Assembly (NCBI GenBank): GCA_014379925.1
Contig: JACMKY010000361.1
Coordinates: forward strand, 1 to 6,421
Length of the DNA: 6,421 nt
Origin: Cytophagales bacterium
Lineage (GTDB): Bacteria; Bacteroidota; Bacteroidia; Cytophagales; ES-bin-26
Direction: 5' to 3'
Both the position numbers and the translations under genes were made by a program. Shown here piece by piece: positions 1-4,266 of the stretch. The first letter of the stretch is position 1. Every line of letters starts with the position of its first letter. The notes beneath the pieces were generated by a model. It was not told the origin of the DNA and did not search any database. It saw only the letters and a list, made by a program, of their open reading frames with translations.

Positions 1-82
1 AAATACTCATCAGAGCGGCGCCGCTCAGGCCGAGGCTGCGCAGAAAAGCCGCGCGGCTCACGGGAATTTGGGTTTTTTCCAT
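1..82 (-). CDS. N-terminus of an exported protein, truncated by the window edge (possibly Rieske-type)
   Basis: An ATG at 82-80 opens a frame of 27 codons that continues past the left edge. The visible peptide starts MEKTQIPVSRAAF and continues LRSLGLSGAALMSI. A short polar n-region with K and R precedes S-R-x-x-F-L and a hydrophobic G/A/L stretch, which looks like an export signal. It resembles a Tat signal but has only one arginine where the twin-arginine motif needs two, so Sec export or lipoprotein sorting is equally possible. From memory, Bacteroidota Rieske (2Fe-2S) proteins often begin with a similar FLRSLGLSGAAL segment, but no cluster-binding motif lies in the window, so that identity is a guess. 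The gene starts 121 bp downstream of the CHRD lipoprotein gene on the same strand. The leader has no clear Shine-Dalgarno, and no TAnnTTTG box is seen. Confidence 0.6.
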   Translation of the reverse strand, partial: MEKTQIPVSRAAFLRSLGLSGAALMSI

Positions 83-165
83 GGGGCAGTTGATGTTAAA
101 AGAGATAATTGATGAATTATAAAAAAAAGGAATGCGCTAGTGCGGGACTGGCCACTCGGCAACGT

Positions 166-179
166 CCGTCCGCGGACGG
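166..179. repeat. Perfect 14-bp palindrome after the CHRD gene
   Basis: CCGTCCGCGGACGG reads the same on both strands. It lies 24 bp beyond the CHRD stop codon, in the 121-bp gap before the left-edge gene. A run of eight T on the minus strand (128-121) follows, but about 38 nt away, too far for a standard intrinsic terminator, and the palindrome has no unpaired loop. It may be a protein-binding site, part of a weak terminator, or chance in GC-rich DNA. Confidence 0.3.
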
Positions 180-203
180 TGGTGGTCGGGACCAGTACCG
201 GAT

Positions 204-665
204 TTACCGGGCAACCAACTGCCCCCGGATTTCGCCGTCCGGATGGGCGTTGCTGTGAAGGTTTAGGTACCAGTTTCCGTTCAAAAGGTCGGCTTCCTCG
301 GCCGCGGTCAACGCCCGGGAGGTGCCAGCGGCCGGGGAAGTGATTACGCCCGTAGCGGGTTTCAGGTCGATTACGACTGGTCCCGCCGTCCCGGCGGCTC
401 CTTGGTGAAAGTGCATGGCGATGGGATTCAACCCCGAGAAAGTGATGGTGTAGGCCAGGGTTTTGGCGTCCCGGTCGAAGGTGGCGTTCAGCGTAGCCCT
501 GGCCGCCGAGTTAACGGGAGCGGGAGCCTCCTGTTCCCCGGTGGCGGTGATGTCGTTGAACTTCACTTCGTTTTTCTTTTCTTCCTTTTTGCAACCGCCG
601 GCCAGGATCAGCACTGCCAGCAGAAAAGCAAACGGCATTTTAGCAACAAATAACCTGTTTGTCAT
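204..665 (-). CDS. CHRD-domain lipoprotein
   Basis: The 153-aa product starts at an ATG (665-663) with a lipoprotein signal: n-region MTNRLFVAK, hydrophobic core FAFLLAVLILAGG, and a lipid-acceptor Cys25 in LAGGC. The residue three before the cysteine is Ala rather than the usual Leu, a mild deviation. A lysine/glutamate-rich spacer (KKEEKKNE) follows, then a CHRD (chordin-type) domain from about residue 34 to the end. It shows the family hallmarks MHFHQGAAGTAGPVV and the closing motif WYLNLHSNAHPDGEIRGQL. CHRD domains are extracytoplasmic beta-rich modules whose bacterial role is poorly known, so the protein is probably lipid-anchored in the periplasm or on the cell surface. Met10 is an alternative start but would lose the positive n-region. 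The gene is monocistronic or leads into the exported protein at 82-1. It follows the sigma/anti-sigma operon after 380 bp. Confidence 0.9.
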   Translation of the reverse strand: MTNRLFVAKMPFAFLLAVLILAGGCKKEEKKNEVKFNDITATGEQEAPAPVNSAARATLNATFDRDAKTLAYTITFSGLNPIAMHFHQGAAGTAGPVVIDLKPATGVITSPAAGTSRALTAAEEADLLNGNWYLNLHSNAHPDGEIRGQLVAR

Positions 666-933
666 TGAGTTGTCCGGTAACTATCCGTTGTTCATTTTCC
701 ACAGCTGAGGTCAATTGTCCACGGGCGGTTTGACCCGTGATTTTGGTGCTTTCACATCTTCACTTAACTCCAAAGCGAGGCCACTGCTCCCTTGAACGCT
801 TGGATTTACTTTTGGCTCGTTGGCTTAACGTGCCGACTAATGTAATCACCTATAACCACCGTGGTTTATTGTCCACCAAATTAAACGCATAATAGAATTT
901 TATTCGGTCTTACATCCAACAATAAATATTTTT

Positions 934-969
934 CAAAAAATATCCGTTAGCGGTCAAGGGTCTTCCAAA
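934..969 (-). promoter_or_regulatory. Weak promoter candidate for the CHRD gene
   Basis: On the minus strand, TTTG (969-966) is followed after 23 bp by TATTTTTTG (942-934). The Bacteroidota consensus is TTG, 17-23 bp, then TAnnTTTG, so the -7 box here has one extra T. The box sits inside an AT dyad: ATATTTTT at 926-933 pairs with AAAAATAT at 936-943. The leader would be about 260 nt, which is long. Other near matches exist in the gap, so this is only the best of several weak candidates. Confidence 0.2.
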
Positions 970-977
970 TAAAATGG

Positions 978-1003
978 TTTAACGCTGCTGAAAACCCGTT
1001 AAA
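978..1003 (-). terminator. Possible terminator of the sigma/anti-sigma operon
   Basis: On the minus strand, TTTAACG (1003-997) pairs with CGTTAAA (984-978) around a 12-nt loop, followed by CCATTTTATTT. It begins 44 nt after the stop at 1047. The stem is AT-rich and the T stretch is interrupted, so termination would be weak. A second small hairpin, GGTTG/CAACC (1041-1027), sits between the stop codon and this one but has no T tract. Confidence 0.3.
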
Positions 1004-1046
1004 AGTTTGGGTAGTGCGTTCAACCTGGTTGTCCACCAACCACCGT

Positions 1047-2603
1047 TCATTGTCCAGACATACGATATTTCAGCGTCATGAAAGCGCCGGTGCTGGAAAG
1101 TTTCACGTCGCCCGCGCCCACGCCCGTGATGGGTAGTTTCAGGTAAGGCTCCACCTGGATGGCAAACCGGTTACCCAGTTTCCACTCGTACCCCATCGAC
1201 AGGTTGATTACGCCCAGCCAGTGCTGGACCCGGTCCGGTGCCTTCCACGTTCGGGTGGGGTAGTGGTTGTACCGGTACTCGTAATCCTCGCTTCGCATCA
1301 GGTAGCTGGAAAGTCCCACGCCGACGAAGAGGTTGCCGGTGGCCCTGCTCAACGCGTAGTAGCGCAGGTTAACGGGCAGGTCAATGATCTTGCAATTGCC
1401 GCCGATCAGGTCGGGACGGTACGTCCAGGGCCGGGAGGGCGTGTAATCGTCGGCGGTGGCCTGGTACCGTTTGTCCGAATAGAAGCCCCCGGCGGTCACG
1501 CTCCAGCGATCGGACAGCCGGTATTCCAGGGCAACGCCCCCGCTGATACCGGGCGCGGTAAACCGGACAAAGCCTACCGTGCTGAGGTCGGGAGCCACCG
1601 TCAGGAGGAAGCTCAGCCGGCTCAGCAACGACTTCGTGCGGGGTTTCGCAATTTCCTGACTCAAATCCGGCTGAATCTCAACGTCCGACCGTTGGCTGAG
1701 CAATTGAACCAGGTATTTCCCGTTCGCCGGGGCGAGGAGGAACCGGGGCGGAACGGGACGGAGACGGGACAATGTCTCCAGTGGATAGCCAGGCGGAACG
1801 GAACGGAGACGGGACAACGCGCCGTCCGGCAAGCCTTCCCGTTGCCCCGCCGGGGTCTCGTCCCGTAATCGGTCCCGTAATCGTCCGGCGACGGGCCCAA
1901 CCGGGGGTCGGCGTGGCGCATTGGTGGGGGTACCGGGAGCCGGGGCCGCCTTTTTGTTCGGTTTCCGCCCTGGCGCACGCTCCGGGCGAAGCCGGTCAGC
2001 CACCTTGTTTTCGGGTTCCGTACTTTTCCGGCCGGGTACTCCGGGCCCGCCGGATGGTTGACCCGGGGTACCTGTGGCCGGGGTCGCGTTTCGGGTCGGG
2101 CGGTCCCGGGCTGGCGGCGGGGTGATTGGCAATGCCGCCGCTTCGTCCATCCCTTGCTCCCGGCGGGCGATCGGCGCGTCGGTGGACGTTTGGTTTTTAC
2201 TGCTGGCGTCTTTCACTGCTTTTTCGAAGGGCGTTGCCCAAACGGTCTGCCCACCCGAGCGCCCGGTTGCCGGGGATGAATCAGAACGATCGGTGGATTC
2301 CCGGGCCGTCGGACGTGGATTGGCCGTCACCGGGGAATTCCGGCGTTCCACCCGGCCGTCGGGCCGATCTGCTCCCGTTGCCCGCGGCCGCTGCGTACTG
2401 TACCAGGTTCCGGAGGCCGTCAGCAACAGCAAGGCAGTCAACGTGGCTAACCAACGTTTCCGGCGGGCCGCCCGGCGGGCCTGAAAATCGTCCAGTTTCC
2501 GGTTCATGGCTTGCCAGGCGCGGGAATCGAACGGGATGTCCGGGTGCTCCAGTGCCTTCCTGAAGGCCTTGTCCAGTTCGTTATCGTCGTCTCGCGTACT
2601 CAT
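1047..2603 (-). CDS. Membrane-anchored anti-sigma-like protein fused to an outer-membrane beta-barrel domain
   Basis: The 518-aa product has four parts. Residues 1-50 are charged and cytoplasmic, with LDKAFRKALEHPDIPFDSRAW and a basic stop (RRAARRKR), like the short anti-sigma N-termini encoded beside Bacteroidota ECF factors. Residues 51-66 (WLATLTALLLLTASGT) form the only clear membrane helix. Residues about 68-325 are low-complexity, rich in Pro, Arg, Gly and Thr, with internal repeats, and are presumably disordered in the periplasm. Residues about 326-518 alternate polar and hydrophobic/aromatic residues (SGGVALEYRLSDRWSVTAG, IDLPVNLRYYAL, VGVGLSSYLM, FAIQVEPYLKLPITGVGAG), typical of PorT/OMP_b-brl-type barrels. 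The ATG (2603-2601) lies inside the end of the sigma gene, a 23-bp overlap that suggests translational coupling and a sigma-regulator partnership. The N-terminal anti-sigma role is inferred from position and layout; no zinc-binding HxxxCxxC motif is present. The domain order is clear, the function is not proven. Confidence 0.85.
   Translation of the reverse strand: MSTRDDDNELDKAFRKALEHPDIPFDSRAWQAMNRKLDDFQARRAARRKRWLATLTALLLLTASGTWYSTQRPRATGADRPDGRVERRNSPVTANPRPTARESTDRSDSSPATGRSGGQTVWATPFEKAVKDASSKNQTSTDAPIARREQGMDEAAALPITPPPARDRPTRNATPATGTPGQPSGGPGVPGRKSTEPENKVADRLRPERAPGRKPNKKAAPAPGTPTNAPRRPPVGPVAGRLRDRLRDETPAGQREGLPDGALSRLRSVPPGYPLETLSRLRPVPPRFLLAPANGKYLVQLLSQRSDVEIQPDLSQEIAKPRTKSLLSRLSFLLTVAPDLSTVGFVRFTAPGISGGVALEYRLSDRWSVTAGGFYSDKRYQATADDYTPSRPWTYRPDLIGGNCKIIDLPVNLRYYALSRATGNLFVGVGLSSYLMRSEDYEYRYNHYPTRTWKAPDRVQHWLGVINLSMGYEWKLGNRFAIQVEPYLKLPITGVGAGDVKLSSTGAFMTLKYRMSGQ
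1749..1817. repeat. 45-bp-period duplication inside the linker coding region
   Basis: A 24-bp block at 1749-1772 recurs at 1794-1817 with a single mismatch. The 45-bp period keeps the reading frame and gives the protein repeat LSRLRSVPP (residues 263-271) and LSRLRPVPP (278-286). It points to growth of the periplasmic linker by slippage or unequal recombination. Confidence 0.85.
1861..1884. repeat. 12-bp tandem repeat in the linker coding region
   Basis: TCCCGTAATCGG is followed directly by TCCCGTAATCGT. In the minus-strand frame this encodes RLRDRLRD at about residues 241-248 of the linker. The repeat preserves frame and adds to the evidence that this part of the protein changes length easily. 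Confidence 0.8.
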
Positions 2604-3162
2604 CCTGGTTATTTTTTTTTATCTTCCCCTGTAGATTCGCCCGCGCCTTCGACAAGTTGGATTTGGAGGTGCCAACCGATATTTCCAGCGCTTCGGCAAT
2701 TTCCTCGTGCGAGTAGCCGTCCATCACGTACAGGTTGAACACGGTGCGGTAAGCCGGGGAAAGCTGCTGCACCAGCGCCAGAAGATCTTCGTAAGCCAAC
2801 CGATTGAGCACATTGCCCGCGGCATCCACGAATTGCGTTGCGCCGCTCTCCCCGACGGAGTGCTGCTCAGTCTGGTACTGCCGGCGGTGTTTCCGGTAGT
2901 GGTCGAGCGCGGTGTTGATCAGGATTTTCCGGAGCCATCCCTTGAAGGAACGGGCCGGGTCGTACTTGTCGATCCGGGTGAACACTTTCAGAAAACCATC
3001 GTTGAGAATTTCCAGGGCTTCGTCGCGGCTACGGGAATACCGGAGGCAGACGCTCATGGCGTAACCGTAGAAACGCCGGTAGAGCACTTCCTGACCCGTT
3101 CGGTCTGCCTGCGCACAAATGCGAAGCAATTCCAGTAGTTGTTTATCAAGTTCGGGATTCAC
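2581..3162 (-). CDS. ECF-family RNA polymerase sigma factor
   Basis: The 193-aa product would direct RNA polymerase to a specific promoter set. Region 2 spans about residues 25-92 (EVLYRRFYGYAMSVCLRYS, then DEALEILNDGFLKVF and FKGWLRKILINTALDHYRK), the core-binding and -10-recognition segment. A polar linker covers about 93-122. Region 4 covers about 124-178, with the helix-turn-helix HEEIAEALEISVGTSKSNL followed by SKARANL. Length and the absence of regions 1 and 3 fit the ECF group. The start is GTG (3162-3160): no in-frame ATG lies upstream before a stop ten codons away, and the next Met (36) is inside region 2. The stop at 2581 lies past the start of the membrane-anchored regulator (2603). 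The leader holds a 16-bp dyad (3185-3200), a possible operator. No perfect TAnnTTTG box was found upstream; TACCTTCG at 3268-3261 is one base off. Target genes cannot be read from the window. Confidence 0.93.
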   Translation of the reverse strand: MNPELDKQLLELLRICAQADRTGQEVLYRRFYGYAMSVCLRYSRSRDEALEILNDGFLKVFTRIDKYDPARSFKGWLRKILINTALDHYRKHRRQYQTEQHSVGESGATQFVDAAGNVLNRLAYEDLLALVQQLSPAYRTVFNLYVMDGYSHEEIAEALEISVGTSKSNLSKARANLQGKIKKNNQDEYARRR

Positions 3163-3184
3163 TAAGGTTACGTTTCCAGTGCGA

Positions 3185-3200
3185 CTGATTCATGACTCAG
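3185..3200. promoter_or_regulatory. 16-bp dyad in the sigma-factor leader (candidate operator)
   Basis: CTGATTCATGACTCAG matches its reverse complement at 14 of 16 positions (CTGAnTCATGAnTCAG). It lies 23-38 bp before the GTG start of the sigma gene. This size and position suit a dimeric regulator or an autoregulatory site, but no binding protein is indicated. Confidence 0.35.
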
Positions 3201-3238
3201 ATTTCGGTTCAATCGCCCCCAGCACGGCAGGCGGTGGG

Positions 3239-3265
3239 AAAAGGTTGCTTCCGGGTTGCCCGAAG
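3239..3265 (-). terminator. Weak terminator-like hairpin after the methyltransferase gene
   Basis: On the minus strand, CTTCGGG (3265-3259) pairs with CCCGGAAG (3255-3248) around a 3-nt loop with one bulged base. CAACC and a TTTT run (3242-3239) follow. It starts 12 nt after the stop at 3277. The U run is short and offset, so termination may be partial, and the sigma operon could receive some read-through. Confidence 0.35.
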
Positions 3266-3276
3266 GTAAAAAATAT

Positions 3277-4068
3277 TTACTCAAAATTGCGTTGCCGCCG
3301 GGCTTCGTACACCAGGATGGCCGTCGTTGCCGACACGTTGAGCGAGTCGATCCGGCCTTGCATGGGCACCTTGATCTGCTGGTCCGCCCCGCTCAGCCAG
3401 GCGTCCGACAGGCCGGTGGCTTCCGTACCCAGCACCAGCGCGGTCGGGACCGTAAAATCGGTTTGGTGGTAAAAGTGCCGGGCAGTGAGAGCAGCGGCGC
3501 AACTGCGAATGCCCCGTCCGCGGAGCCACTGCTGCACTTCCGGGGTGGTGGCGACGACTACCTGGTTGGTAAACAGACAGCCAACGCTCGAACGGATGAC
3601 ATTGGGGTTGAACAGATCGGTTTGGGGATCGCAAACGATGACGGCGTCCACGCGGGCGGCGTCGGCCGTGCGCAGGACGGCGCCCAGGTTGCCGGGTTTT
3701 TCCACGGCCTCCAGCACGATCAACAGGGGCTGGGGAGAAAGCTTCACGTCGGAAAGGGCCAGGCGGCGGGGTACGGTCAGGGCAACCAAGCCGTCGGTGT
3801 TGTCGCGGTAAGCCATTTTCTCGAACACGGGAACACTCACCCCGTACACTTGGTTTGCCTGCCGCTCCAGGACCGCTACCTCCGCCCAGTGGCGTACCTT
3901 CTCCCGGCAGATGAACAGACTCCCGATTTCCCATCCGGCCTGCGCCGCCAGGGTCAGTTCCCGCAGCCCCTCCACGACGATCAGGTTCTGTTGCCGGCGT
4001 TCGCTGGCCTTTTCCAGCCGGATCACGTTCTTTACGCGGGAATTCTGCAAGCTGGTAATCAGTTCCAT
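3277..4068 (-). CDS. SpoU/TrmH-family RNA 2'-O-methyltransferase
   Basis: The 263-aa product should transfer a methyl group from S-adenosylmethionine to a ribose 2'-OH in rRNA or tRNA. An N-terminal substrate-binding domain (about 1-95) opens with MELITSLQNSRVKNVIRLEK and contains NLIVVEG. The C-terminal SPOUT (knotted) domain carries all three family motifs: KPGNLGAVLRTADA at 124-137 (Asn127, Arg133), LVLGTEATGLS at 211-221 (Glu216), and IDSLNVSATTAILVYE at 240-255 (Asn244). The exact target nucleotide cannot be told from sequence. The start is the ATG at 4068-4066. The frame is open further up to a TTG at 4158, but those 30 extra residues (YFLPLTSYLLLPTSYFLLLL) are translated from the 7-bp repeat array and are not expected to be made. 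The gene follows typA after 198 bp of repeat DNA, so co-transcription is possible but could be limited by the hairpin there. Confidence 0.93.
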   Translation of the reverse strand: MELITSLQNSRVKNVIRLEKASERRQQNLIVVEGLRELTLAAQAGWEIGSLFICREKVRHWAEVAVLERQANQVYGVSVPVFEKMAYRDNTDGLVALTVPRRLALSDVKLSPQPLLIVLEAVEKPGNLGAVLRTADAARVDAVIVCDPQTDLFNPNVIRSSVGCLFTNQVVVATTPEVQQWLRGRGIRSCAAALTARHFYHQTDFTVPTALVLGTEATGLSDAWLSGADQQIKVPMQGRIDSLNVSATTAILVYEARRQRNFE

Positions 4069-4072
4069 GCTC

Positions 4073-4251
4073 AAATTGATGAAAAGAAGCAATAGGAAGT
4101 AAGAGGTAGGAAGTAAGAGGTAGGAAGTAAGAGGTAGGAAGTAGGAAACAGATCCCAAATTAGATGAAAAGAAGTAAGAGGTAGAAAGTAGGAAACCGAT
4201 CCGATAAGTGTCGGTTCGCCTCTTACTTCCTACCTCTTACTTCTTACTTCT
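4073..4251. repeat. Heptamer repeat array between typA and the methyltransferase gene
   Basis: Eight contiguous 7-mers fill 4095-4150, alternating GGAAGTA and AGAGGTA and ending in GGAAGTA then GGAAACA. A second shorter run of four (4170-4197) follows, and at least four inverted heptamers of TACTTCC/TACCTCT type lie at 4224-4251. The first two runs also share flanks: AAATTGATGAAAAGAAG (4073-4089) recurs as AAATTAGATGAAAAGAAG (4157-4174), and GGAAACAGATCC (4144-4155) as GGAAACCGATCC (4191-4202). The region is therefore a duplicated unit, left flank plus heptamers plus right flank, with different repeat numbers, followed by an inverted copy. No coding role is likely. Confidence 0.9.
4167..4243 (-). 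terminator. Long hairpin downstream of typA
   Basis: On the typA transcript, bases 4243-4224 pair with 4190-4171 at 19 of 20 positions. The pairing extends inwards with a 4-nt bulge to CGGTT/AACCG around an 11-nt loop (4210-4200). A TTTT run (4170-4167) directly follows the stem. It begins 23 nt after the typA stop. The layout fits an intrinsic terminator, an RNA-stabilising 3' end, or partial attenuation before the methyltransferase gene. The stem is a by-product of the inverted heptamer arrays, so its role is inferred. Confidence 0.45.
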
Positions 4252-4266
4252 ACCCCCGCAATCGCC

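Larger units (their letters stand above)
666..1046. other. AT-rich intergenic region, no gene seen
   Basis: This 381-bp gap is clearly AT-richer than its neighbours, especially 840-1010, and no convincing coding frame was found on either strand. It holds a terminator-like hairpin for the upstream operon (978-1003), an AT palindrome overlapping a weak promoter candidate (926-969), a CACGGG/CCCGTG inverted repeat (720-725 with 734-739), and several copies of TTGTCC (see findings). It is long for a leader of a 153-aa gene and is a reasonable place for regulation of the CHRD gene. Confidence 0.6.

Noticed and set aside
116..121. TATAAT on the minus strand as a promoter for the left-edge gene
   Set aside because: No -35-like sequence at a suitable distance, and Bacteroidota housekeeping promoters use TAnnTTTG instead.
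807..814. Perfect TACTTTTG (-7-like) box on the plus strand
   Set aside because: No plus-strand gene follows, and there is no TTG at the right distance upstream; taken as chance in AT-rich DNA.
1221..2563. Several plus-strand frames opposite the 518-aa gene
   Set aside because: Low-complexity GC-rich coding DNA leaves other frames open; none shows a domain, and the minus-strand frame has an ordered layout and a start coupled to the sigma gene.
3281..3934. 217-codon minus-strand frame overlapping the methyltransferase gene
   Set aside because: It is a shifted frame of the same gene, Pro/Arg/Gly-rich without motifs, as expected from GC-rich codons read out of frame.
3256..4095. 279-codon plus-strand frame opposite the methyltransferase gene
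   Set aside because: The minus-strand frame carries all three SpoU motifs; the plus-strand product has no family signature.
4069..4158. N-terminal extension of the methyltransferase from a TTG at 4158
   Set aside because: The extra residues are translated repeat DNA, hydrophobic by composition only; the family start MELITSLQNSRVKN is at 4068.
4095..4251. CRISPR array
   Set aside because: The repeats are contiguous 7-mers without spacers, and no cas gene is present.
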